Source: an uncultured Lachnospiraceae bacterium
GTDB lineage: Bacteria; Bacillota; Clostridia; Lachnospirales; Lachnospiraceae
Assembly (NCBI GenBank): GCA_946628415.1
Contig: CAMOWK010000001.1
Span: 62,001-126,000 of the forward strand
DNA length: 64,000 nt
Direction of reading: 5' to 3'
In this document: positions 38,601-45,874 of the stretch, piece after piece
How positions within the stretch are numbered: position 1 is the stretch's first letter
Layout: the number at the start of each line of letters is the position of its first letter
The notes under the pieces: generated by a model
Databases searched by the model: none
The model's input: the letters and a program-made list of their open reading frames with translations, nothing else
Told to the model about the DNA's origin: nothing
Made by a program: the position numbers and the translations under genes

Positions 38601-40748
38601 CTGGTAAGTAACTCCAGGAACTAGTGCACTATTATCAATCGGAGAATATGATATATACACATTATAAGATGTATTTGCAGGTATAGATTTAAACATTATT
38701 TTTTTCGAGTCTGAAAATGTAGTATATAACGAAGAATCAACAGCATTATCTGACGAATCTTTTACTTCAACGCTATCCCAATTAATGCTAATTAAATCAT
38801 TTCTATACCAATTTTGATTATCAAGTGAATTACATGAGGCATTTTCGGTAATATATGCATTCTTAAGTTCAGTATTTCCTGTATTTGTTACAGTAATTTT
38901 CCACTTTACTTTATTTCCATCAAACTCGACAAATGATTTATCTACAGTTCCTTCTCCAATCACACCAAAATCATGATTGATAGATGTACTATCATTTCCC
39001 TCTGAATTATTTCCTTTAGCATTAACACTATTTGTAATACTTTTTGAACCACTTAAAGATGGATCATCATCAGATGTAGGAATAGAAACCGAATACTTAA
39101 TTACAGCTGGTCCAGTGGTACCTGCAGGTAAGGTATAAGCAAATAATTCGCTTCCATTTCCAGAATATGTATCATCTGTAAAAGTACTGCTTGGAGTAAT
39201 TTCAATTGAATCGTTAAGCATAACCGTACCGGAGATTTTTTGCAAATCATTCATAGTATCAGTTATTTTGACATTAGATAAATCTTCGCCGGTTTTTCCG
39301 ATAGTAATAGTATAATCAATAGTATTACTTCCGGATTCCGATGCTGTCTTATCAACTTTTAACTCACTTTTAGGTATAACTGTTGTTGATTTTTCATCAC
39401 TTACTCCACCATCTTCCCATAGACTTTTAGCTGTATTAGTGAGTTCAGTACCTATAGCATCCGAATCAACAACTGTATCATATGTTAATTCATATATTGT
39501 ATTTGCTACATCAATATTCTGGTTACTTAAAAATGCAAACAGATCAACATTAGCAGATTGACCGGAAAAAGTAATATATTCTTTAGGGATATCATAAGTT
39601 GTTCCATAATTCACTTTAACTTTAAACGAATCTTGATCATAGTTCTGTTTATCAGAAGATAATTCGTCATAGACATTTAGTTTGGATTTATGATATGAGT
39701 TTGGATTAATGGTTACTTTATAGCTAATAGTATTGGAATCACCAAGTAATACCTCATGTGAATAGTCATTATAGTTACTCGAGGTTACACTTTTACTGGT
39801 TGGCACATTAGTTTCTTCAGTAAACTCTATTGTCTGTGGCGTCCCCATTCCCGGAAACTGAAATGATATACTGTCTGCTGTACCAATGTTTTTTGCATCA
39901 AGCTCAACCTGCATCTTAAACGTTCCGTTTATCGATTCAGGGTTATCATTAATTACAGTTTCAATATAGCTTTTATAAATTTTAAGCTTTACAACATTAC
40001 CTGATATTTCATATTTTCCACGTATATTGTCACCTTGTTTAATATCGCCATCACTTTTATCCAGTATTCTTGCCAGATCAGGATTACTTGCAATATATGA
40101 CGAAATATCATATTCCCATACAATATTATCGGAAGATCCATCATAAGCAGTTGGATACTTATCTCTTGGAATAGTATATGACATACTGAGTTCAACTTTA
40201 GAATTTCTTCCAATAGCCGCGTCTGTAGATACTGTCGCAGTTATGCTGCTTATAATATCATTAAGTGCAGTAGTATAGGTTGTTCCATCTCCGAGATTAT
40301 CCATCTTCTGTGGAGATGAAATAACTAATTCAGTGCCATTATTGTTATTCTCTGATTTTTCTTCTTTGACAATTTCGTCTTTATTATCAACAGGCTTTTC
40401 ATCTACATTATCACTTGAACCAATTTTTGAAGTATTATTTTCTGCAACAAAATCAGAACCTGATTTGTCACTATCGTCAGATTCAGCATTAGAAGTGTCA
40501 CCTGAATTAACACTACTATTATCAATATCCAGAGTTTCATTTTCGGTATTATCAGATTCCAATATCTGATTATCCGCCGTGGTCACGTCCTCAGACTCAG
40601 TCATCACCTGAGTTTCCGGCGTTTCATTTGCAGCGTCTTCAGCAAAGGCTTTGTAGAGACTCAGCTCACTGCTTTTCGGAATACAAAGCGTCACTGACAT
40701 AACCAGTGCCATAAATAATGCCAAAAATCTTTTCTTGTTTCTACTCAT
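32649..40748 (-). CDS. Giant multidomain CnaB/SpaA surface adhesin (2699 residues)
   Basis: Secreted surface protein. The signal peptide (1 to about 37, KKRFLALFMALVMSVTLCIP) is followed by an acidic, low-complexity linker (about 40-150) and a fimbrial-type N-terminal beta domain. DUF11/isopeptide-like domains with repeated titles such as KTASESGSNTIDYTITIGKTG come next, then a long series of beta domains of the type KGSLTIKKTFADD. One domain resembles a Spy0128-type pilin. Several SpaA/CnaB domains (ETTVPAGYV, ETVAPNGYD, EVTAPSGYE) precede a Thr/Lys-rich stalk, KKTGDNAP, a membrane helix and GKRKKARN. The last three domains parallel those of the next gene. GGAGG precedes the ATG. No sortase gene is in the window. 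Likely role: attachment to host or plant fibre (inference). Confidence 0.85.
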   Translation of the reverse strand: MSRNKKRFLALFMALVMSVTLCIPKSSELSLYKAFAEDAANETPETQVMTESEDVTTADNQILESDNTENETLDIDNSSVNSGDTSNAESDDSDKSGSDFVAENNTSKIGSSDNVDEKPVDNKDEIVKEEKSENNNNGTELVISSPQKMDNLGDGTTYTTALNDIISSITATVSTDAAIGRNSKVELSMSYTIPRDKYPTAYDGSSDNIVWEYDISSYIASNPDLARILDKSDGDIKQGDNIRGKYEISGNVVKLKIYKSYIETVINDNPESINGTFKMQVELDAKNIGTADSISFQFPGMGTPQTIEFTEETNVPTSKSVTSSNYNDYSHEVLLGDSNTISYKVTINPNSYHKSKLNVYDELSSDKQNYDQDSFKVKVNYGTTYDIPKEYITFSGQSANVDLFAFLSNQNIDVANTIYELTYDTVVDSDAIGTELTNTAKSLWEDGGVSDEKSTTVIPKSELKVDKTASESGSNTIDYTITIGKTGEDLSNVKITDTMNDLQKISGTVMLNDSIEITPSSTFTDDTYSGNGSELFAYTLPAGTTGPAVIKYSVSIPTSDDDPSLSGSKSITNSVNAKGNNSEGNDSTSINHDFGVIGEGTVDKSFVEFDGNKVKWKITVTNTGNTELKNAYITENASCNSLDNQNWYRNDLISINWDSVEVKDSSDNAVDSSLYTTFSDSKKIMFKSIPANTSYNVYISYSPIDNSALVPGVTYQNQVSLNNSNDDKLSEDTDNKKYSENNISVNKTYIFDKASGEYTWTVVINDNQAELDPDSELFIYDDIPEGMEFVAGSFSMSLSGNSNGQSYSNNIVPGNEYPMPDDVILSETGELGPISVSDLVNNYTYFKYGTPKVVGISGLRTTVTYKTKITDAEKTSIASEFENSRQEVSRNYTNTFNVVTPDGNTVLATDDETATYDYKILTKTDMTEETLPEGKDNIRFKIDVNPDRLTLNSGNPLTLNDTLNTNIELVTDKEGDHAFVIKDEAGNDLIASGDATVAYNDDSRLITVTIPDRKHVIVEYSVRSRGLGNNIIIKNTAILLGTGTNYEDRTEERHNVSSHSATIGGNGLQLHKIDGNNIFIELSTAKFDLYELTLNSDNTINTRTRLAQNITGSNGYYTISNENFAEGKVFYWQEVVSPSGYALDDTPHYFVFYTEDSTKVLADNPSYQAADALDEAVSAANNITIAKIPLGAYTWTVCNTKSDLTGKINISKTFVGDENISADAKSNVTFEVSDGTNTYSFTYGELLSGTFTEAPTALNAGASISSDGSIVTISGLPLDTEYTVTESNEDISDDYTCETKVVNGAGTESTAKNGTLSATATGQSISFTNTYTKKTGTISVNKKFVSANNKKDTFYFGLFKEDGSALYVSDTSKAVKSVEVTGNADGSGTATEAVSWADVPYGTYKIYETNSAGEKITSTNGAAFVAKYEVTPGLDAGISVTLDSATKDAGTITNKERVAKVTIKKEFETGVDYPEGYMNVPFKVVVTLKDENDNALSGTVTYGDVTFTNGSSGELTITGNEGLTITDIPNGYKYEVEEQEPETEGYSIKSGTASGTIAVSGNTATITNTYSETKGSLTIKKTFADDSELKADAVTTKEKLTFNVKGTEVTNYNKTFDYKDFTSGSYTISGLTPDTYTVTENSTIEGSDFTRTTSYKVGTTENQNEAEVGVTAGETSTVDITNKYVRKTGRLEVTKQVTGDDDTSQEYEFEVTVADTAGKSFASTKEIGTALSQGPVISFDAGNKATFKLKKGETITISGLPAGAAYTVKEKAEDGNIDVSGGVVSFVRKTKAEGTISSTDVAKAEFINNFTKAEYKGKFTVSGTKALSDANITEIPQFTFTLTEVADVNGTEIPAGTTKTVSHATNEENGTFTFNVSDIPLSFGEETSLTKYFKITEDDLSESLAEDYEKDNNNKIISVKFRKPSGAGGDITGTVDPGSSEIKFTNNVKVKEGKFSVTKKLTGSDSRLKFPITVTLTYPDGKAPGQSVEDEKGEYSIAGNTFSIYGGNSNVSISGNVATISIELANNDKAEFSGIPFGTAYTVSETIPTDNESYAGFVHKSIVYGDETSSLTAGEVITVDSNPNVIVNNEYEGVRASFKIRKIDAETNNYLPGAWISLYKAGLDSATFVNRYELNKEEGIEVPNLDPRATYYIKETTVPAGYVAAEEVEVTFTYAGGGIYTPVFTPNEVDNNGVYQLKNSPTKVTVSKVDATNAEELSGAKIEIRDENGVIVDSWTSVKESPHVIEGRLEIGVKYTLIETVAPNGYDIATATSFVLGEDGKVIPGESTTKSKDGDSNALLVEDWPITGFGFSKYGNILEDCADERSEPYKPLEGVKFTATKMDSQGLPSQNEDDTFEATSNSLGNVMFNDLSEGTYIVKEVSTVEGYELSDKMYYAKVAYRSDPDKSLYEDKACTKLVEDNRIFNEIPKEDFSFTKVSEKNEAKKLAGSTYGLYKNTAAGRKLVSKRVTGADGIITFNGIFIDEEYTVTELVSPDGYYVSGNPITIKLVKGSDGVTKTVVLSDGNGTIVSDDAGNITWLEPEVTVSFAKVDPDGKAVSGAVLKVVDSDGNDVMDADGKKVTWTSGEEPHVVSGVFKAGETYSLVEVTAPSGYEIAEPVQFTIPDDAVKPDSAETISVNMTDKKITESTTETTTGKKTDTKTTEKKTGDNAPVTVMLILLIISFTMIFAILVGKRKKARN

Positions 40749-40797
40749 AAATTATCCTCCAAACATACATATAAAAAGGCGCAGAATACCCCTTATT

Positions 40798-40847
40798 TTA
40801 ATGTTATAGTTATCCCGACTATAACATTAATGCTCACTAAAACGCAA
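40798..40847 (-). promoter_or_regulatory. Promoter overlapped by a perfect 13-bp dyad, upstream of the adhesin operon
   Basis: TTAATGTTATAGT (40798-40810) and ACTATAACATTAA (40818-40830) form a perfect inverted repeat with a 7-nt spacer. On the minus strand TTGCGT (40847-40842) and TATAGT (40823-40818) are 18 bp apart, so the -10 lies inside one arm. Binding of a repressor to the dyad would block the promoter (inference). Confidence 0.65.
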
Positions 40848-40896
40848 GATTTTTCATGCTTAAAACACAAAAAATACGCAAAAAATATCATGTTAG

Positions 40897-40928
40897 TAAA
40901 AATAAAGCACAGGATTCATCCTATGCTT
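40897..40928 (-). terminator. Terminator-like hairpin upstream of the adhesin promoter
   Basis: On the minus strand a 10-bp stem (AAGCATAGGA, loop TGAA, TCCTGTGCTT) is followed by TATTTTT. It would insulate the adhesin promoter from transcription arriving from the tubulin-like operon or from the repeat element. Confidence 0.65.
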
Positions 40929-41050
40929 CAGACTGTAGACAAAGTCGGTTGTGAAACGAATATAAGGGGTTACAGCCTTTTGGCAAAGAAAAATCAGGGG
41001 CAGTTCCACTGTCGAGCTATTACCTACTACACCACCGTTCAATGAGTCGG

Positions 41051-41245
41051 AAAAGCAATAATTTCAGGTAAAAACGGGCCGAATTATTGCTTTTTGCATT
41101 GCGCCAAATGTTGTAAAAACCCTAAAAAGCAATAATTATAGGTAAAAACGGACCGAATTATTGCTTTTTGCATTGTGCCAAACGTTGTAAAGTCCTAAAA
41201 AGCAATAATTATAGGTGAAAACGGACCGAATTATTGCTTTTGCAT
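41051..41245. repeat. Three tandem ~73-bp units, each with a long hairpin
   Basis: Each unit contains AAAAGCAATAATT and, about 20 bp on, the complementary AATTATTGCTTTT, separated by an ACGGRCCG-type core. The units begin at about 41051, 41124 and 41197 (period 73-74). Between hairpins the first two units share GCATTGYGCCAAAYGTTGTAAA; the third breaks off after GCATT. The A-run/T-run flanks make each hairpin terminator-like in both directions. Confidence 0.8.
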
Positions 41246-41254
41246 TTCGAGACA

Positions 41255-41284
41255 GAAAAAACCGGTGTGATTTACCACAACCGG
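41255..41284 (-). terminator. Terminator of the tubulin-like operon
   Basis: On the minus strand CCGGTTGTG and CACACCGG pair with one bulge around GTAAAT, followed by six T. It lies 56 bp after the stop codon of the tubulin-like gene and shares sequence with the right terminal repeat of the neighbouring element. Confidence 0.75.
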
Positions 41285-41339
41285 CTTTGTCTACAGTCTG
41301 ACAGGATCCGGCTATTAGCCGAATCCTGCCATAGAATTT

Positions 41340-43841
41340 CTAAACCTGAAACTGTCTTTCAGAATCAATATGAAGAACCTTCATGCCCTTAAGCTGTGAA
41401 TAGGATGAAAGCATTTCCGGATATACAGCAAGCGCTGATGCCGGCATATCATATACTATATCATCCTCGGTAATACTCAGTTCACCCGGATTAATGGCGA
41501 TAGAATTCTCTTTTTCATTATAAGGAGCAGCAACGAGAAGTTCTTTAACAACGCTACTGAAGTGCGGCATTCCCTCAGGAAGAGAAATATACTTTCTGCT
41601 GCCGGATTTTGCCATCCCCTCATCACTTATCATACACATCTTCTTTTTGCTGATCTTTTCTCTGGAACCCTGAACAAATGAATCTGCTGCTTCAGCAAGA
41701 ATCTTATCACGTTTTTCATTGTCCTGTGCTACAAAGAGTGCATTAAGCTCCTGCATAGTAGGAGTTTCTTTCGCAAATGACATGTAAATGAATTTCTCCG
41801 CAGCAAACACGCCTATTCCGGCAAAAAGATTCTTATAGATTCTTTCCATGTATTCCTTAATCTGAAGCGGTCTTTCATTCTCAATATTAGTCTTGTTATC
41901 ATTGTACATTCTTATGAGTGAATTCTTAAAATCCTTTATCCTCTCATCAGTTACATAATCAGAAGGAAGAAGTTCACTCTGCTTTGAATGCTTTAACATG
42001 AAAGAAAGTACATTTCTGCTGTCACTTGCAAGGCTTTCAATTGCCGAAACAAGATCTGAAGAAAACTGAGCATATAGGTCGTCAATTCTTTCAGCAACCT
42101 GACGCAGCCACCTTACCGTATCGCCCATAAGATCCGCATTCTCAATTCCTTCCATAAGAACTGTTCTTTCAGCTGCAAGAGCTTCTTTGATACAAGCATC
42201 CTGATAGCCCTTTTCAAATTCCTTTCTCTTGGCTGGAAATGTAAAGAACGGAAAACTCTTAGCGATCATATCGGTAATTGATTCAATAGTTCTTTCAAAT
42301 TCACCACTTGGAGTATACTCCTTAGACTTTTCAGCGAGCTTCTTAATCTCAAGTATGAGTCCTTTGTCTTCGTTAATTCCGGCAAAGCCTTTAGCTCCTA
42401 TTATATGAAGTACGCCGATAGGTCCGTACTGATCGGTACATTTGGCAACCATCTCGTCTATGGATTTCCAAAGCTTAGTCTCTATATTCTTGGCGATACC
42501 TGAAACATTCGGCTTCATATTCTCCACATCACGTCTAAGACTGCTGCGGAGTGTATCACGATTTTTCTTTATATCCTTATAAGATGCAGGAGATGTAAAC
42601 TTAGTATTGATAAGGCCGTTAACCTTAAGATTGATCTCATCTCCCGGTTTACCTTCTATAAAAGTCTTTAGCTCACTGATAGCCTCATCTATAAATCCCT
42701 GAACCTTCGGTTCATCAAGCGGAGACTTTGAGAATTCCTGAAATGCCTTTGAAAATATCTCGTACTCACTCAGATTTTCGATCTCCCTTATAGGAATCTT
42801 ATAATCAGTCTCACTTATAACTTTAAATGGCTGATCATCATTTTTTCTATAGAAAATATCTCTGAGATTTTTATGACCGCCGCCAAATTCTTCTCCACCA
42901 ATATACTTACTTGAAGTGAGCTTATACATAAAATAAGCTATGTCTCTGTAGATATTCCCTTCCGGAACATACCCCGCATCATCCTGTCTTCCCGAAACAA
43001 GCATACACGATTCAAAGATATCTTCTTTCATAGCAAGTCTATGAGTTGTGCTTTCAAATACATATGCTTCGTCTCTTTTTGAAAGTCCCATATAATATGA
43101 TATTTCAGAAAGTGTTGCGACAGCGTTGGCATTCATAAGATTCTTGGCACTTCCTGTCAGTCTGTTGTCAGCAAACAGCACATCCGGAGTCATAAGTATC
43201 GCTCCGAGTCTGAAATTATTCATCTTCTGTGATCTTGCATATGCTCTTATGTTATAAGCAAGATCGGAAATGATTCCACTTCCCGTTCCACCACCAAGAC
43301 CGGAAACAAGAATGACGTCCAGTCTTCTTGATGCGGACTTTCTATACATTTCATTTAACTTCTCAAAAAGAAGAATTCTGACATCTTCATAAGCATTTGA
43401 AAACATAAGTCTTCCGACCTGTCTCTTGCCGCCTGTTCCAACTGTGCCGATTACATCAGCCGGAAGATCCGGACTCATCCATTTGGCAAGATTTGCTACT
43501 GCCTTAGCCCTTAAGCCTTCGTCAGTAAGCATATTTTCAAGATTTGGTCTGTAAATGCTTATTACTTCGGTAGCATTAAAGCCCAGTCCCTCTTTACTGT
43601 CATTAATGGTCTGCTCCATATTAGGAATATCAGAATCAAACATGAGAAATTCAATATTATCTTCCGGAGACATTTCCTGAAGAAGCATACCTTTAAGATT
43701 AAGTACTGCTCTGCTGCCTGAGCCTCCCAGACCTATAACGAGAAGATGCCCATTTAACTTCTGGTCATTATCACCTTTATCAAAGATACGAACATCCTTT
43801 AATCTGTTAAACTCTTTCTTTTGAGTGTCAATGAGTATCAT
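41340..43841 (-). CDS. Bacterial tubulin-like GTPase family protein
   Basis: An 833-residue protein whose N-terminal part looks like the tubulin/FtsZ GTPase fold. GHLLVIGLGGSGSRAVLNL (GLGGSGS at 37-43) opens the first strand-loop-helix, EFLMFDSD follows, and the tubulin signature loop is GLGGGTGSG at 181-189. The remaining ~600 residues are largely helical and charged, with no motif I recognise. This matches the Pfam tubulin-like group (Tubulin_2) and not FtsZ, which is about 350-400 residues. It is the last gene of an operon after a PurF-like and a LURP-one-related gene, with GGGGGAG before the start. Polymer formation and role are unknown. Confidence 0.8.
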   Translation of the reverse strand: MILIDTQKKEFNRLKDVRIFDKGDNDQKLNGHLLVIGLGGSGSRAVLNLKGMLLQEMSPEDNIEFLMFDSDIPNMEQTINDSKEGLGFNATEVISIYRPNLENMLTDEGLRAKAVANLAKWMSPDLPADVIGTVGTGGKRQVGRLMFSNAYEDVRILLFEKLNEMYRKSASRRLDVILVSGLGGGTGSGIISDLAYNIRAYARSQKMNNFRLGAILMTPDVLFADNRLTGSAKNLMNANAVATLSEISYYMGLSKRDEAYVFESTTHRLAMKEDIFESCMLVSGRQDDAGYVPEGNIYRDIAYFMYKLTSSKYIGGEEFGGGHKNLRDIFYRKNDDQPFKVISETDYKIPIREIENLSEYEIFSKAFQEFSKSPLDEPKVQGFIDEAISELKTFIEGKPGDEINLKVNGLINTKFTSPASYKDIKKNRDTLRSSLRRDVENMKPNVSGIAKNIETKLWKSIDEMVAKCTDQYGPIGVLHIIGAKGFAGINEDKGLILEIKKLAEKSKEYTPSGEFERTIESITDMIAKSFPFFTFPAKRKEFEKGYQDACIKEALAAERTVLMEGIENADLMGDTVRWLRQVAERIDDLYAQFSSDLVSAIESLASDSRNVLSFMLKHSKQSELLPSDYVTDERIKDFKNSLIRMYNDNKTNIENERPLQIKEYMERIYKNLFAGIGVFAAEKFIYMSFAKETPTMQELNALFVAQDNEKRDKILAEAADSFVQGSREKISKKKMCMISDEGMAKSGSRKYISLPEGMPHFSSVVKELLVAAPYNEKENSIAINPGELSITEDDIVYDMPASALAVYPEMLSSYSQLKGMKVLHIDSERQFQV

Positions 43842-43859
43842 TTTCCAAACTCCCCCAAG

Positions 43860-44357
43860 TTAAAAACGATATTTATTAGAAGCATAAAGCGCAAGTGCAA
43901 ATGCAATAGATATAAGTGCATCCGGATCATTATCAACCTGGATGATATATGTGTCTGTGATGTTAAGAGCCTGCCCCGGTATAAGGTAAGGCTGATTCCT
44001 TACGCTCATAACCTTGATACGTCCTTTCCAGATATTGTAATTCCATGCATAGCCCTCACCTTCAATAAGCCAGTCATTGAAATCAATATCATATTCCGGA
44101 CGACCCAGTCTGTCATCTCTTTCAACCGTTCCGAACTGATCTCCTCTTGCACAGAACTCGAATTTATTCCTGAACATTCCTGCCTTTTCCTGCACATAAG
44201 CCACCTCGCTTATAGTGTCATTAAGGAAAATCTTAATTCTGTGTCCTGCAGGAAGGAAATCATCCTTTGTATAGTACACCGGTTTTCCATTAGCATTAAA
44301 AATCTGAAAAGAGTCCTTCTCTTCAACATCCGCTGCTTTAATAAAAAATCTTAACAT
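43860..44357 (-). CDS. LURP-one-related (LOR, tubby-like fold) protein
   Basis: A 165-residue protein with the repeating beta-strand pattern of the LURP-one-related/DUF567 family. It has FQIFNANGKPVYYTKDDFLP, then GHRIKIFLND, EVAYVQEKAGMFRNKFEF, EYDIDFNDWLIEGEGYAWNY and a final helix DALISIAFALALYAS that would run through the barrel. The fold is shared with tubby and phospholipid scramblases, suggesting lipid or membrane contact, but no activity is known for bacterial members. It lies 28 bp after the PurF-like gene and 18 bp before the tubulin-like gene. Confidence 0.75.
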   Translation of the reverse strand: MLRFFIKAADVEEKDSFQIFNANGKPVYYTKDDFLPAGHRIKIFLNDTISEVAYVQEKAGMFRNKFEFCARGDQFGTVERDDRLGRPEYDIDFNDWLIEGEGYAWNYNIWKGRIKVMSVRNQPYLIPGQALNITDTYIIQVDNDPDALISIAFALALYASNKYRF

Positions 44358-44385
44358 TTATAAATCCCCCAATTTATAATTTACC

Positions 44386-45801
44386 TTACTCTCTTCCATC
44401 CCAGCAATATGTACAAAGCTTTTCTCTGTCAATCCCAACAGCTTCTATCATATCGTCAATCCTGTTAAATGCAAGAGATGTAAATCCCATACGCTCACAG
44501 ATTCTGTCCAGCATCTTATGATATCTGTCTGAATCCGGATTAGCATAGTCATCAAGAACTGTACGTTCTACCTTCTCGCCTTCCTCTTCCGAGATAACCT
44601 GTCTTGCAATAAGTTCCATCTCCGAAGTAGATCTTGAGAAGTTGATGTATTTACATCCAAAAAGCAGAGGCGGACATGCAGGTCTTATATGTACCTCTTT
44701 CGCTCCGCTTTCATATAAAAACTCAGCAGTTTCTCTAAGCTGGGTTCCACGAACTATGGAATCATCTATCATAAGAAGACTTTTGCCTTCTATGAGTTCA
44801 TGTATCGGTACAAGCTTCATCTTTGCTATAAGATTACGTTTTTCCTGAACCGTAGGCATAAAACTTCTTGGCCATGTAGGCGTATACTTTATAAACGGTC
44901 TTGCGAAAGGAACTCCGGATTCATTTGAATATCCGATTGCATGTGCAGTACCGGAATCAGGTACAGGGCACACATTATCAATCTTATCATAGTTATCCTT
45001 ATCACGTTTCGCTATAAGACGGCCACAGTCATTTCTCATGCGTTCAACAGACTTACCTTCGTAAACTGATGACGGATAGCCGTAGTAAACCCAAAGAAAT
45101 GTACAGATACGCATCTTCTCACCCGGCTTTTCAAGTGTAACAACACTTTCCGGAGTCATAACACATATCTCTCCCGGGCCAAGATCCTTGTAAGGTTCAT
45201 ATCCGAGTTTAAGCGCCGCAAATGACTCGAATGTTGCACAGTATCCTTCCTGTTTTCTTCCGAGAATTACAGGTGTACGTCCAAGCCTGTCCCTTGCAAT
45301 ATATATACCTTTAGGAGTAAGAAGCAATATCGACATGGAACCGTCTATCACTTCCTGCGCATGCTTAATTCCTTCAACTATATTATCCTTTTGATTGATA
45401 AGCGCAGCTACAAGCTCAGTGGGATTTATATCACCACCGCTCATCTCCAGGAAATGTGTCTGCCTGTCATGGAATAATGTGTCAACTATTGCGTCAGTAT
45501 TATTGATCTTACCAACTGTTGTAATAGCATAAGTACCATGATGAGAACGAACTATAAGTGGCTGAGGCTCATAGTCTGATATACAGCCTATACCCATGTA
45601 ACCATTCATACGTGAAAGCTCTTTTTCAAACTTGGTTCTGAATGGTGAATTCTCGATGTTATGAATTGCTCTGTTAAAGCCGTCCTTACCGTAGGCTACC
45701 ATACCTCCGCGTCTGGTACCAAGATGTGAATGATAATCCACTCCGAAGAAAAGATCAAATACACAATCATCTTTTGTCGCTGTTGCAAAAAATCCGCCCA
45801 T
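44386..45801 (-). CDS. PurF-like amidophosphoribosyltransferase paralogue lacking the N-terminal cysteine
   Basis: The 471-residue protein has the PurF two-domain layout. An N-terminal Ntn glutaminase fold (YHSHLGTRRGGM, then RSHHGTYAITTVGKINN and EVIDGSMSILLL) is followed by a phosphoribosyltransferase domain with the PRPP motif LLMIDDSIVRGTQL (MIDDSIV at 344-350). Active PurF needs Cys as the first residue of the mature chain; here the start is MGGFFATATK, with glycine. The predicted glutaminase nucleophile is therefore missing, so ammonia-dependent or non-enzymatic function is likely (inference). The start at 45801 is supported by AAAGGA upstream and by homology; upstream in-frame codons have no site. 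No purine genes adjoin it, which argues against a purine pathway role. Confidence 0.85.
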   Translation of the reverse strand: MGGFFATATKDDCVFDLFFGVDYHSHLGTRRGGMVAYGKDGFNRAIHNIENSPFRTKFEKELSRMNGYMGIGCISDYEPQPLIVRSHHGTYAITTVGKINNTDAIVDTLFHDRQTHFLEMSGGDINPTELVAALINQKDNIVEGIKHAQEVIDGSMSILLLTPKGIYIARDRLGRTPVILGRKQEGYCATFESFAALKLGYEPYKDLGPGEICVMTPESVVTLEKPGEKMRICTFLWVYYGYPSSVYEGKSVERMRNDCGRLIAKRDKDNYDKIDNVCPVPDSGTAHAIGYSNESGVPFARPFIKYTPTWPRSFMPTVQEKRNLIAKMKLVPIHELIEGKSLLMIDDSIVRGTQLRETAEFLYESGAKEVHIRPACPPLLFGCKYINFSRSTSEMELIARQVISEEEGEKVERTVLDDYANPDSDRYHKMLDRICERMGFTSLAFNRIDDMIEAVGIDREKLCTYCWDGRE

Positions 45802-45874
45802 AGATGTTTTTCCTTTTCTAATATAATTACCCCGGAATATCACTTTCCCCAAAGTGAACAAACACATGTAAAGT

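Larger units (their letters stand above)
40928..41301. mobile_element. MITE-like element with 26-bp terminal inverted repeats
   Basis: The left arm (40928-40953) and right arm (41276-41301) are reverse complements with a single mismatch. Each contains CAGACTGTAGACAAAG. They enclose 322 bp without a credible gene; the only frame across it (plus strand, ending near 41045) resembles nothing I know. No clear target-site duplication is visible. The right arm also forms half of a terminator hairpin for the upstream operon. It could be a small non-autonomous transposon or a structured non-coding locus. Confidence 0.5.

Noticed and set aside
40830..41045. 71-codon plus-strand frame across the inverted-repeat element
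   Set aside because: Starts inside the adhesin promoter dyad and crosses a terminator and the left repeat arm; no ribosome site or known motif.
41051..41245. CRISPR array or coding repeats
   Set aside because: The units are contiguous ~73-bp copies without unique spacers and have no open frame.
41340..43841. Cell-division FtsZ
   Set aside because: The signature loop fits the superfamily, but 833 residues and the rest of the sequence do not match FtsZ, and no division genes adjoin it.
43821..44354. 177-codon plus-strand frame
   Set aside because: Antisense to the LURP-one-related gene, which has a clear family pattern and a ribosome site.
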